Source: Trachythela sp. YZ-2020
Lineage: Eukaryota; Cnidaria; Anthozoa; Malacalcyonacea; Clavulariidae
Direction of reading: 5' to 3'
Length of the DNA stretch: 64,000 bases
Assembly (NCBI GenBank): GCA_016169945.1
Contig: JADLSH010000217.1
Location: 1,674,001 to 1,738,000, forward strand
Shown: piece after piece, positions 37,899 through 47,580 of the stretch
Position numbering within the stretch: the first letter of the stretch is position 1
How the letters are laid out: each line of letters starts with the position of its first letter
Notes under the pieces: generated by a model
What the model was told of the DNA's origin: nothing
Database searches by the model: none
What the model saw: the letters and a program-made list of their open reading frames with translations, nothing else
Made by a program: the position numbers and the translations under genes

Positions 37899-39316
37899 CC
37901 TGTAAATTCTTTCGTATATAATGAGATTGTTCTTCACAGACATTGTGCAGTAAGCTGGAACATACTTCGAAAAGCCATCTATAGAACATACATGGGTTAC
38001 CCCATACATTACAAGTTTCTCATTTTTATCCACATGTAATTTGTGTCCAAAATAATTGGCCGTATATGGTATTGGATTAGTCAAGCGTGCTACGTCATGT
38101 CTTCTTCTTTCATGATGTTCTGGTACAACACGCGCAAGAGATTGACCGATTCATTTTTTCCGAAGCCACTGACTGCCCTGCTGCAGAGGCATCTATGTAA
38201 GCCTTCATCATCTTTCGACCATACACAGGGCCAACCTGCAACATCACCCGTAACATTATGAGACTACCACGGATTATATCATACTACATCCTATGAATTT
38301 CAATAGTAGACGCATCGTGATCGAAGTATGTTATTCTATGCATATGAAATTGTTACCTGTTGTACAGATGCTTGGACAATTTGATCAAGTTCGTCATCAG
38401 TAACACAATTTCTCTTTCGTATTCCATGTTTTTCACAAAATCGTTTTATGCTTTTAACACTTAACCCTCTCTGATTTGGAAACATCATCTGTAAATTATC
38501 AGCAACTTCTTCTAGCGTATGATTTCGGGAAAGCTAACGAACAGCTTCAACACTCACAAGATCTTCTAATGCCGCCATTTTGAAAGAATGTGAATATAAA
38601 GTAAACTGGGTTGCACGCAAAAATAAAAAATAAGCAACCGTTATTTTCATTTCTCATTTTTCGAAATTGCGAAAAATGAATGACCCCAGAATTTAAACTT
38701 AAGAATTTGAGTGAAACGTTTTCATTTTCCCATAATTTGAAATTTAAAAAATGAAATTTTTAAATTCATTTTTCATTTTTCTAGAAATGAAAAATGATTT
38801 TTGTTCAATTTTAAGCAATTTTCATTTTTCAAAACTGTAAAAAAATGAATGACCCTAAGACCCACGGATTGCAATGCTTTAAAACATGGTCACAAAATCC
38901 AGCTGTGGAGATCTACAGGGAAAAAACCGATGCACACTTTGATGTTGAAGAGTATTTACAATGTACTTTAGATACTGCAAAAATCTAAAATGTATCTGCC
39001 GTCCATGCTTGAATAAAATAAAGAAAGGGCAAAAACTGCTGGAAGACAATGTCAGGCAAATGGAGAACAGCAAAGCGAAAGCGAGCGAAACGTTCATGCG
39101 AGCACGAGTTAAACGGGGATCGGTGTCGCCGAGCTCAGAAACAACACAGCCGAAAGCCAGAAGATATATCTTATCTACTAATTCCGATGAAAAAAATACC
39201 TCAGAAACAAATGTAAGGTTTAACAATTTATAGAACGCATCATCTCAGATTCTGTTGTTTGTTGAATTTCGTATAATAAACAGTCGCAAGATGCGGTTCG
39301 ACACTGAATATCTGTG

Positions 39317-40945
39317 TGGTATTTATGTTAATTGTTGCCGCATTTTATAGTTTACCGCCTACTGGTATATTTTATTATCATCTCTAAACGACTTAAGGGG
39401 GTCCACTACAAAAATATTTTTTCTCTATCTTTTATTACTATTGAATCTCTACTGCTAATATGTTGTTAGGCTCAACACTCTGACAAAAAAAATATGTTGC
39501 TGCAAAACATTGTTGCCATGGTTACCGAGATAAAGCACCCCCTGTGGTGAAATTCATGCAATTTTATAAACACAAAAACTAAATAAGCAATAATGATAAA
39601 ATCCTGGAATAACTTTTATTTACTAACAAATAACATTGTCTAGGAGTTGAGCTAAAACAATCAACATTGAAACATTATCACCAGTTTTACAGGTCAAAAA
39701 CTGGAAAGGCATTTGACGACTCGCATGGAAACTGTCGCCACTTCAAAACTATTCAACATAACTCAATTATTTTAGTTTAAGACCTAGAGCTTGATATTAT
39801 GAGTCTATGCTGAAGATCTCATCAAGATAGCTTCAATGCCTATTCAGATATCCTGCGCGCAATAATGGCAATCGCTAATTTTGGATAATTCGAGAAAAAT
39901 GCATTTAAATTCAATGTTCGGTTTATCAACATGATGGTTACATTAAGGTGGTCTTATACATTGAAAACTATTTTTCCTAATTTAATACTTTTTCCTCATT
40001 TTTTACTCTAATATTTTAGAATATGGGTGGCTGACACAAAATCACTCACTGTTACAATTTGTGGATTAGTGTTACAATTTTTAGTGATAGATAATTCATT
40101 ATAGTTTATATATTCGGTATATAAATGTGCCCATATAGATATTTAGAAATTATGTAAAAGTTATATTTGTATATGCCAGTTTAAATAAACAACGTATTTG
40201 CAAGTGTATGCGCCTTATATTGGAAAAGCTTTTATTTACTTATATTATACGCACAAATGAAAAATTCGGCATGGAGCTCCCCTATATTTTCATATGCTCA
40301 CAAAATATACTAAGACTAATTCGGGGTCGAAATCACATAGCCAAACACATCCTAAACAGGAGAGGTAGGCATATATATCATGAAAATGCCATGCTAGATT
40401 TTTTCAAAAATGTTGAACACGTACTATTTCAACACCTAAGTTTGGTTCCCAGCTGTGACCTCCACCGTTGCCGTCTTTAAAAAGACACCAATGTTTAACC
40501 CTTCGGTTCTTTGAAAGGTTATGGCAGATCGACTTTCGTCGGACTTTACATGATGTCCTCAATCAGTCTAGCCTTGAAGTGGAACCGTAATTATAGAAAA
40601 TATATAGCATGAACACAATTTGCTTTCACGCCATTATAACGCCTCTCCCGCCTAAATATAACCGACTTGTACTTGGTGTAATTTGAAATAAAATCGTTTA
40701 AAATCACTATATAGCTAGGGAGGGGTAGGTGGGTACTCATTTGGAGAACAAAACCTTTTCGTAAATGCTCCAATGCTCGCGATTTTCCAATAACATGTCG
40801 TTGCTATGGTGGTTGCTACGGTTTTCGGCCCCCCCAAAAAATCAAATAATTTTCATGAAAATGATGGAAACAGCTTAGTTCCCTGAACAAGCTTACTAAA
40901 AGAGGTAGATAAGACTCTGAAACGGCCGTTTCCGGCGATCTGGTA
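39317..40945. other. Sequence between transposon copies A and B
   Basis: No gene recognised. Two TTAAG(G)GGGGTC/TTAAGGTGGTC motifs (39,398 and 39,954) lie in the same orientation, not inverted. The stretch adjoining 40,945 is the left flank of the copy B insertion and, by the target logic, may be a continuation of the C-type lectin locus. Confidence 0.4.
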
Positions 40946-41302
40946 GACTTGCTCCAAGTCTTACTTTCTTTGGTTTTTTTTCTCGCTCCACTATAATGTC
41001 AATAACATGACGTAGCGGCGGAGAGAGCGAAGGGAAAGTAAGACTTGTCAACTCCGGACCCGGAAGTAAGCCGATACAATACTATTCCTATTAAATTCAC
41101 TGTTCAAAAATGAACAGTGCCGGCGTCTTTGATGGTCGGGCAGGACCAATCAGCACATGGCGTTCTCAAGGATCACATGACATTACAAAACACTACAGGG
41201 GGGGATTCTTATAATTAAGTGGTAGGCGTTTCAAAGAAAATTCCAAAAATAAATTATAAATATAATTTTATCTCTGTCTTTTTGAAATTCTCACTTTTCG
41301 TA

Positions 41303-41766
41303 ATGGCTAGTTCAGACACTCCCGTGAAATTAATAGAGTTTTTGTCTCCTTCTTCGAATGATATTTGTATCATTTGTTTCCAAGACCTTCAAGATAAATA
41401 CAAAGGCAATGCTTTAAAGCATGGTCACAAAATCCAGCTGTAGATCTACAGGAAAAACCGATGCATGCTTTGATGTGGAAGAGTATTTAAAATGTATATT
41501 TAGATACTGCTAAAGATCTAAATATGTATCTGCCGTCCATGCTCGAATAAAATAAAGAAAGGGCAAAAACTTTTGGAAGACATATGTCAGGCAAATGGAG
41601 AACAGCAAAGCGAAAGCGAGCGAAACGTTCATGCGAGCACGAGTTAAACGGGGATCGGTGTCGCCGAGCTCAGAAACAACACAGCCGAAAGCCAGAAGAT
41701 CTATCTTTTCTAGTAATTCCGATGAAAAAAATACCTCAGAAACAAAGGTAAGGTTTAACAATTTAT
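41303..41766 (+). pseudogene. Zinc-finger protein pseudogene of transposon copy B
   Basis: Same start as in copy A, with the C-I-I-C motif, and a stop after 47 codons caused by a small deletion at about 41,441 relative to copy A. The C-terminal Lys/Ser-rich region is recoverable in another frame (to about 41,766). It provides the uninterrupted reference for the 8.7-kb insertion site at 41,407-41,412. Confidence 0.6.
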
Positions 41767-41845
41767 AGAACGCATCATCTCGGATTCTGTTGTTTGCTGA
41801 ATTTCGTATAATAAACAGTCGCAAGATGCGGTTCGACACTGAATA

Positions 41846-41982
41846 TCTGTATATTATATTATATTATATTATTATTCTATTATATTATATTATATTATAT
41901 TATATTATATTATATATTATTATTATATTATATTTATATATATATTATATTATATTATATTATATTATATTATATTATAAAT
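41846..41982. repeat. (TATAT/ATTAT)n microsatellite
   Basis: Runs of TATATTA units over about 135 bp, interrupted by short TATTATT segments. Confidence 0.9.
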
Positions 41983-42321
41983 GGAACAACTTTCGATTTA
42001 TAGTTTAGTATGTATGCAACCTCTTATGGATTTTCACTACACTGCATACCCATCAGTGTTATTGAATGTATTTTCTGTATTGTTTTGTATACGCGATCTT
42101 CATATTTTATTGTCTTGACATATTGTAATATTTCAGCCAGTATTTGTTATTATATTCTGGTTGACTTGCAACTCCAATGTAAGAACGTTTAAAGGCAGCG
42201 CGCGCACTTGTAAATATTTACGTTTAAAATACTTATTCCTCGGATCAGTATATATTTCAGTAAGAACTCGGGGACTACACGTCAATAACTATTGCGCCGT
42301 GTCTGATTAGGTTGCAACTTT

Positions 42322-42801
42322 TCATAGTAGAATTCTACATCTACTAACAAGTTTGTGGCTTCTACAGAAAATAATACATTTTTCTGCCTCTGTTCCATGG
42401 TCTCTTAGCTCATCTATTAACCACTTTAGATTTGACTCTGTGTCATCATTTTCGAAGATTTTTAACGGAATTATCTGATATTATTTCGATCTGGGTAACT
42501 TCCAACATAATAGTAGAATTCTACATCTACTAACAAGTTTGTGGCTTCTACAGAAAATAATACATTTTTCTGCCTCTGTTCCATGGTCTCTTAGCTCATC
42601 TATTAACCACTTTAGATTTGACTCTGTGTCATCATTTTGAAGATTTTTAACGGAGTATCTGATATTATTTCGATCTGGGTAACTTCCAACATATGCATAG
42701 TCAATCATTGCCAGAGACGATGTAATTATACTCTGCACTTCTTTCGAAGCTGTCGCCATATTAAGTGCCACAAATAGAATGGGCCCCAATAATGATCGCA
42801 T
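42322..42801 (-). pseudogene. RecQ-type helicase fragment (RecA2 region) with a 185-bp tandem duplication
   Basis: The minus-strand frame 42,801-42,481 reads a linker into YPDRNNIRYSV...KCIIFCRSHK, the 'zinc-free' start of the second helicase lobe in RecQ proteins (Arg-x-Asn-(I/L)-x-Tyr-x-V and Ile-Ile-Phe-Cys). Bases 42,325-42,509 duplicate 42,510-42,692, so the exon end is present twice. Later helicase motifs and the RQC domain are missing. Together with 43,685-44,017 it shows an internally deleted RecQ gene within transposon copy B. Confidence 0.72.
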
Positions 42802-43077
42802 CTCTGCTAATCGTCCATAACATTCACGAAAAACTTTGCTCTTTTTTGAGGTAACACCCCTAAATTAAATGTTGAATTATAATTGGTTATGTGTTATGTT
42901 AATTTGTAAATTAAATTACTATTTTATTTTATTATTTACTAAATATACTATAATCTATACTTAGTCTATATTATTTGCAACGTATAATTTATTACAAAGA
43001 TAGTTCCTTAATTAATAGTTACATTTGTAAAATATCACTTACTATGTAAACTATACCTGTACAAATACATGCAAAAA

Positions 43078-43470
43078 CACTGCAACCACAGGCTTCCCAA
43101 TCTCTTCAATGACAATGGCCGATATATTTTTAATATATACACTGTAACTTGTTAATATGATATATTTTGTTGTGTCTCTGAGTGTCGCTTGACAAATTTT
43201 TTCGTTGTCGATACCTTTGTCGATACCCACACAGGGGAGAAAGTGGGTATCCGGAAAACGAAAAAAGTTGAAGCAACACTCAGAGACACAACAAAAGACA
43301 TCATATTAACAAGTTAGGTATGTTTATGTATATATGACATATATTGTTGATATTTTTGAATTATTTTTTACATCTTGTAGTAAACTAATAGTTTGCATGT
43401 ATGTATATTCAATATATATCGGCCATTGTCCTTTAAGAGATAGGGAAGCCTGTGCTGCAACCAGTATGTT
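43078..43470. repeat. Foldback (palindromic) element of about 390 bp
   Basis: Outer arms: CAGGCTTCCCAATCTCTT...CAATGGCCGATATAT (43,087-43,130) inverted at about 43,415-43,460. Inner arms: TTGTTAATATGAT...TTGTGTCTCTGAGTGT (43,149-43,192) inverted at 43,272-43,316. The centre (about 43,215-43,260) has GTCGATACC twice and CCACACAGGGG. It lies between RecQ fragments of transposon copy B, so it is likely an insertion. No clear target duplication. Confidence 0.65.
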
Positions 43471-43684
43471 TTATTCCCTTGTGTGAATATCAGACAATAT
43501 ATGAATGTAAACAGGTATATTATTCTGTTGTACAGTGTATACAAATTCAAATGATGAATATTTTAAAAGTATAATTTACGTACCATTTTGCTACAGAATG
43601 ACTCCGGGCTTCCAAATACAAATGTAAATTCTCTATTTACCAGTTTCCCCCTCGTCGTGGATGGCACCCTTTATATCGGAGAGA

Positions 43685-44017
43685 TTAATCCCAAATACTC
43701 CCAAACTGTCTAGCTTCGAGAGCTGATCGTTCATCAAGGACAACAAAGGAGAAACAATACACAAGACTCTTTCCTGAACCAGTTGGCTGTGTTACAAATA
43801 GATCTCGCGAATCTCGAAGAAGAATTTCCAGGCATTTAGACTGGTATTCCCTTGGTGTTATCTTACCAGATAAACCAAGAACATCAAGGGCATATGCAAC
43901 GGCAGATTTGTATTGCAAATCACCTTCGAATTCGTCCATATCGTAAGAATTGTAACTTGTAACACGAACAAACAGCATTATTTTACAACACCTATCCCCC
44001 CCTGCTACAGATATCAC
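43685..44017 (-). pseudogene. RecQ-type helicase, N-terminal fragment
   Basis: MDEFEGDLQYK (start likely at 43,941) leads into ITPREYQSKCLEILL, a RecQ motif 0 with conserved Gln, and QPTGSGKS (Walker A, motif I). The frame stops soon after, near 43,685. It begins about 20 bases inside the right TIR of transposon copy B, so the promoter lies within the TIR. Motifs II-III are absent here. Confidence 0.8.
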
Positions 44018-44179
44018 AATGTGCTAAATATAGCAATATGTAGTATTGTGTCGGCTTACTTCCGGGTCCGGATTTGACAAGTCTTACTTTCGCTCCCTCT
44101 CTCCGCCGCTACGTCATGTTATTCACATTATAGTGGAGCGAGAAAGAAAACAAAGAAAGTAAGATTTGGAGCAAGTCTA

Positions 44180-44535
44180 ATATAATGATGACGCTGGCTA
44201 CTAGCAAGATCATTCCATGTTCCACTGTTCCAAATCTCGACACATTTTTCATTGTAGTTGTTTGGTTGATCGGTGTGCCAATTTAAATAGGACACCTCGA
44301 CGCCTCGCACGGAATAAAGCTTGTCCTTCAAACCTCCTTCCCCCTGTGTAATCCAACCCATGCTCTCTTGACATGGTGATCCTTCATAGCATCGTACGTA
44401 AATGTGTTGATTGTTTTCCGTGCTTGTTGGCACCGCGAGGTCACCACTACGTGCACGACAGTCGTCTTGTACAGTAGACCACATGGCGGCAGTTTGTTCA
44501 CTGATATAATAGTAACGACCATCGAATTCTTCCAA
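44180..44535 (-). CDS. C-type lectin domain exon, disrupted by a transposon end
   Basis: The minus-strand frame shows Trp-Ser-x-Val-Gln-Asp-Asp-Cys-Arg-Ala-Arg-x-Gly-Asp-Leu-Ala, Trp-Ile near 44,370, and QPNNYNEKCVEIWNSGTWND, the QPN/WND calcium- and sugar-site signature of C-type lectin domains. It would be a secreted or membrane recognition protein of the host. The last recognisable residues (HHYI, about 44,181) are cut by the GACTTGC TIR at 44,177. The final cysteine partner expected after 'YI' is missing, and the Cys expected after WND is Ser. Upstream sequence offers a possible splice acceptor near 44,537. Confidence 0.75.
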
Positions 44536-44929
44536 TTGTTAGGGCAAATTTTAGCTGAAGATTAAATATAAGAATATTATACGAAAAATGTTAAATCAGG
44601 TGCAAATATATATTATTATAATTTTACAGAGCTAAAATGAAACATAGGGCTAAAATACATTGAACTCGATGAATTTGAATGAGCGACAGAAAACTTTTGT
44701 TTACTTTTACCGGCCAGTCGTTTTTAGCCGGCTGCCGGCAAGTGTCTTTTTTATATTTTTATAGACAAAAGGCATGGCTGAAAACTAAACGAAGAAAAAG
44801 TTACTCATCTTCGAAGCTAAATAAGCAAGAATCCTTTCCAAAACATGAGAACACAATGTCTGTAGTTGCAGAAGCTTTTGCTTAAAAAGTCAAAAATTGC
44901 TATAGACATACAAGTGTGGTTGAAGTACT
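44536..44929. other. Unassigned sequence
   Basis: Nothing recognised; presumably intron of the lectin gene plus intergenic sequence. Confidence 0.3.
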
Positions 44930-45069
44930 ATTTCCTATCCGAGGAGCTGTGTTTGCAGTAGGGTTCTAAACACGAGGCATTAGTTCCGCTCCGAGGCGCA
45001 GCCGAGGAGCGGAACTAATGCCTAGTGTTTAGAGCCCTACTGCAAACACAGCTTCCGAGGATAGGAAAT
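44930..45069. repeat. 140-bp hairpin with about 63-bp arms
   Basis: ATTTCCTATCCGAGGAGCTG...TTAGTTCCGCTCC (44,930-44,992) is inverted at 45,006-45,069 (GGAGCGGAACTAATGCC...GGATAGGAAAT), with two or three mismatches and a 13-base loop. It abuts the left inverted repeat of the tyrosine recombinase unit. Confidence 0.9.
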
Positions 45070-45168
45070 GGCTTCTCAAACTCATTAAATATTCATTGAC
45101 GTCGAGGGAATATGACCTTTTGTTGCTTTAGTATAGAAAACGTTAAGTATATGTAGCTATGAAAATAT

Positions 45169-46685
45169 ATGCGTGAATCCACCCATAACTTGATTCATTT
45201 GTGCATGTGTTTGATGGCGAAACGATTTGGCGAAGCATTGAACGAAGAGGAGGCTTCGAAAAGAATAAAAAATGCAGTGCCAAAGACTACGCAGTATAAA
45301 ACTCAGTGGGGTATTCGTATATTTGAATCCTGGAAGAGCGAAAGAACCAATGACTACGGGCCGGCAGAAAGCTGCAACTTTGGCCTTGATGTGTCAGTTG
45401 TCGAAAGCCTGAAGACAGACATATTAAATATGACTGCCGAAACGTTGAATTTTTGGTTATGCAAGTATGTTCAAGAAGTGCGAGATCGAGATGGAAAACC
45501 ATACCCAGAGAAAACCATATATCAGCTGATATGTTGTATGAAGCGTTACTACGAAGAAAATGGGAAGGCAGAGATGAACCCGCTAAACAAAGAAAATTAC
45601 AAGTAAGTAATATTCGACGCAGGCTGTTCATTTACCATTAGTTTGAAAATATAGTTTTCTAATTAGTGTATCCAAATATTGTTGGCAGGTTTCAGGTGTT
45701 TCGAAAGGTGTTAGACGCGGAGATGAAAGTTCTCCATGCATGTATAAGCGAAGATCATGCGAAAAAAGTAGCCAAGGCAGAGAGAGCAGCCATTACCGTG
45801 GAAGAGGAAAAGCAGATGTGGAGTGTCGGTGTTTTGGGTGAGAGCAGTCCGGAGACGTTATTGAACACGTTGTATTTCTATATTGGCAAATTATTTGGCT
45901 TAAGGGCTAAAGAACACCGTATTTTGCGTCTGCATAACTTTGTAGTGACCGAAAATGAAGTGTCATTTGTTGAAAATGTAAGCAAAACTTTTCACGGCGG
46001 TTTAAAAGATCTGAAGCGAAACCCGAGAAATGTTAAGCATCGTTGCCACGCAGATAATGAGAAAGACCACAAGCATTGTATTGTTAAGCTGTTTAAGAAG
46101 TATATAAGCATGGTTAGTCAGCTAAGTAGACGCAACGATGCATTTTACTTTCGGCCATCTAAAATAAGTTACAAATTTGAAGATGCTCCAGTTGGAATTC
46201 ATAAACTGAACTCCATTTTGCCTTCCTTGACGACAGCAGCTGGTCTACAACGAAAAACTGCACATAGCCTTCGTGTTACATGTGCCTCTACGCTTTTTCA
46301 GAATAACGTTGAAGAAAAACTTATCCGCGAGCGTACTGGACATATATCGAATGCATTATTTAGGTATGAAAAGCCTAGTGAAGAACAGATTAAGTGTGTT
46401 TCAGATTGTCTAGGACCTCCTTTACTAGTCGAAAGTACTGATGATGGTAAAACGACCAAGGCTGAGCCTGTGGCAGCTGAGGAAGACACATTTTTGGACG
46501 ACGATTTTGATGAATATTTAGCCAGTCTAAATTCTGATGAATTGGCATTATTGGATGCTAAGTGTGACTCTAAGGAGAATAATAATAGTGAACTGCAAAG
46601 CAGGAGTATTTTTTTGGACGGATTATTTTGCAATAGCGACCTAAGTAACGCGACTGTGAATATTAATGTTAATTTGAGTAAGTAG
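45169..46685 (+). CDS. Crypton-like tyrosine recombinase, two exons, apparently intact
   Basis: Exon 1 is 45,169-45,602 (alternative ATG at 45,211). The donor GTAAGT lies at 45,603 and the acceptor TTGGCAG ends at 45,688. Exon 2 is 45,689-46,685. The joint keeps frame, giving about 475 residues. A helical core-binding part is followed by the catalytic domain. Candidate catalytic residues are Arg (GLRAKEH, 45,903), His-x-x-Arg (HSLR, 46,263-46,274), Gly-His (TGH, 46,341) and Tyr (RYEKP, 46,365), the R-H-R-H-Y set of tyrosine recombinases. An acidic Ser/Asp tail (from 46,470) follows. The style matches DUF3504/KIAA1958-type, Crypton-derived genes of animals, so it may be a mobile or a domesticated gene. 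Confidence 0.85.
45603..45688 (+). other. Intron of the recombinase gene (86 bp)
   Basis: GTAAGTAATA at the 5' side and a TTGGCAG end, phase 2. Removal joins the two open frames without a gap. Confidence 0.75.
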
Positions 46686-47020
46686 AGTTTGTGATGTTGT
46701 GCAAATACAATTAGATACTTTTGGGTGTTTGTCGTTCGTAATTTTGTTTTTAATTATTTTTAGTACTATTTATTAGTACTGTGTTCAGTGTGCTTAGAAA
46801 AAGCGTTCTAAATACAGATTTGCCAATTTTGTTCTAAATACTGTATTGAGAACAAAGTTTCTAGATACAGTCATTATGCAAATGTTATATTATTTTCCTA
46901 CTGTTCTCATAAGGAATTCTAATCAGACCGATCTTCCTCTTCTATCCAGATACGGCACGTGACTGATTTCAGCGTGTCTGATTGGACCGAGAGGTCATGA
47001 ATATTTAATGAGTTTGAGAA

Positions 47021-47370
47021 TGCTGATGAAAACATACAATGTGGAGTTGCTTGCTTATTAAATGCGTTGTCTGCATGGCATTACGTACTGTAACGATTAT
47101 ACCACTGGCAGTCATTTATATAATAAGTATAGAGACGGTCTGCCCAGCGAGATATCGTTGTACGTGAAACTTACGATTGACGCATGAAATGAGGAAACTG
47201 AATAAATATAACTGATTAGGAACTTGCTACAATGTAAATACAAGGGAGAGTTTTAATTTAAAATGTTCTTCTGAGGTCTACACACATTGTACATTTACCG
47301 CAAAATAGTATTACATCACTTGCAATGTTGTTAAACACAGGCATAGAAGGACGAGTCTATACAGTGTAAA
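47021..47370. other. Unassigned sequence
   Basis: No features recognised. Confidence 0.3.
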
Positions 47371-47374
47371 TTGA

Positions 47375-47580
47375 AAAGAGTCGTTTTGACCCCTGGGGGT
47401 CATTTCCGTCCTCTGGTAAGAGGGTAGTTTGAACTCCTCGGAAGGGTCATTTCAAATCGGATGATAGTTTCGACTCCATGAATGGCTCGCAGGGGTCACG
47501 CGACTCTACATAATAGTTGCCTTACTCCTCGAAGGGTAACTTGACCCATCTCAAAGAGTCAAATTGCAAAGAGTAACAGC
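47375..47580. repeat. Degenerate short palindromic repeats (GACTCC...GGGTCA)
   Basis: About eight units of 20-28 bp, each an imperfect palindrome of the type GA(A/C)(T/C)CC-TC-GAAGGGTCA followed by TTT or TTG, with strong divergence. Examples are at 47,390, 47,430 and 47,525. Confidence 0.6.

Larger units (their letters stand above)
34963..38580 (-). pseudogene. IS3-like DDE transposase gene (broken, several exons)
   Basis: Read from right to left: a first exon (about 38,580-38,345) begins MAALEDLVSVEAV and has an in-frame TAG near 38,535. A second (about 38,250-37,899) carries GHKLHVDKNEKLV (metal-binding Asp) and Val-Cys-Ser-Ile-Asp-Gly-(F/Y)-Ser, typical of an rve-type core. A third (35,818-35,605) carries IERFWVEVN (candidate catalytic Glu) and VQAWNNHP. 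A last piece is 35,240-34,963. The 2-kb gap between exons 2 and 3 contains the TTAA-type insertion, and part of the core between the second and third Asp/Glu is not visible, so the gene is probably dead. Confidence 0.65.
30146..38870. mobile_element. 8,725-bp DNA transposon with ~255-bp TIRs and 6-bp target duplication (IS3-like transposase)
   Basis: Ends AATCCGTGGGT (30,146) and ACCCACGGATT (38,870) begin long inverted repeats (30,146-30,410 and 38,619-38,870, high identity). GCAATG flanks both sides (30,140-30,145 and 38,871-38,876) and occurs once in the empty homologous site of copy B (41,407-41,412). Inside are a plus-strand multi-exon RING/U-box-like gene, a convergent minus-strand transposase gene, one hAT-type and one TTAA-type insertion. 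The 6-bp duplication and the transposase type fit the eukaryotic IS3EU superfamily; that name is inference. Confidence 0.88.
30037..39230 (+). pseudogene. Zinc-finger protein pseudogene of transposon copy A, split by insertion
   Basis: The ATG at 30,037 opens a frame with a C-I-I-C zinc-ligand pair. It is cut after about 36 codons by the 8.7-kb insertion and resumes at 38,877. The resumed part shows a C-R-P-C-L pair (about 38,995) and a Ser/Lys-rich tail to the stop near 39,232, but in another frame, so at least one frameshift is present. The intact parent would be a small C2...C2 zinc-binding protein encoded next to the left TIR. It is the equivalent of 41,303-41,766 in copy B. The family's function is unknown. 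Confidence 0.6.
29681..39316 (+). mobile_element. GACTTGC-TIR transposon, copy A, interrupted by an 8.7-kb element
   Basis: The left terminus starts GACTTGCTGCAAGTCTTACTTT (29,681) after TA. It carries a subterminal stem: TTGCTCGCTCC...GGAGAGAGCGAGC, with AAGTCTTACTTT inverted as AAAGTAAGACTT. It matches 40,946-41,830 nearly base for base in two pieces, 29,681-30,145 and 38,871-39,316. After 39,316 similarity to copy B stops, and no right terminus is found, so copy A is truncated on the right. Confidence 0.8.
40946..44177. mobile_element. GACTTGC-TIR transposon, copy B (3,232 bp), encoding zinc-finger and RecQ remnants
   Basis: GACTTGCTCC at 40,946 and its inverse GGAGCAAGTC at 44,168-44,177 start inverted repeats of about 140 bp (40,946-41,083 and 44,037-44,177). 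Each contains its own internal stem around the GAAAGTAAGACTT motif. TA flanks both ends. The left gene (plus) is a zinc-finger pseudogene and the right genes (minus) are RecQ helicase fragments, so the parent element was a two-gene convergent design. The superfamily is not identified; RecQ as cargo is unusual for cut-and-paste elements. Confidence 0.8.
45073..47020 (+). mobile_element. Crypton-like unit: recombinase gene between short inverted repeats
   Basis: TTCTCAAACTCATTAAATAT (45,073-45,092) is inverted at 47,001-47,020 (one-base difference further out). Between them is only the two-exon tyrosine recombinase gene. Cryptons normally lack TIRs, so these repeats may instead be recombination sites or coincident repeats. 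Confidence 0.5.

Noticed and set aside
39397..39975. TTAA-type element from two TTAAGG(G/T)GGTC motifs
   Set aside because: Both motifs are in the same orientation, so they cannot be the two ends of one element.
41790..42008. 72-codon frame rich in Tyr/Ile/Leu
   Set aside because: It is the translation of the TATAT microsatellite.
45073..47020. Calling the inverted repeats true TIRs of a DDE transposon
   Set aside because: The enclosed gene is a tyrosine recombinase and no target duplication was found at the outer edges.
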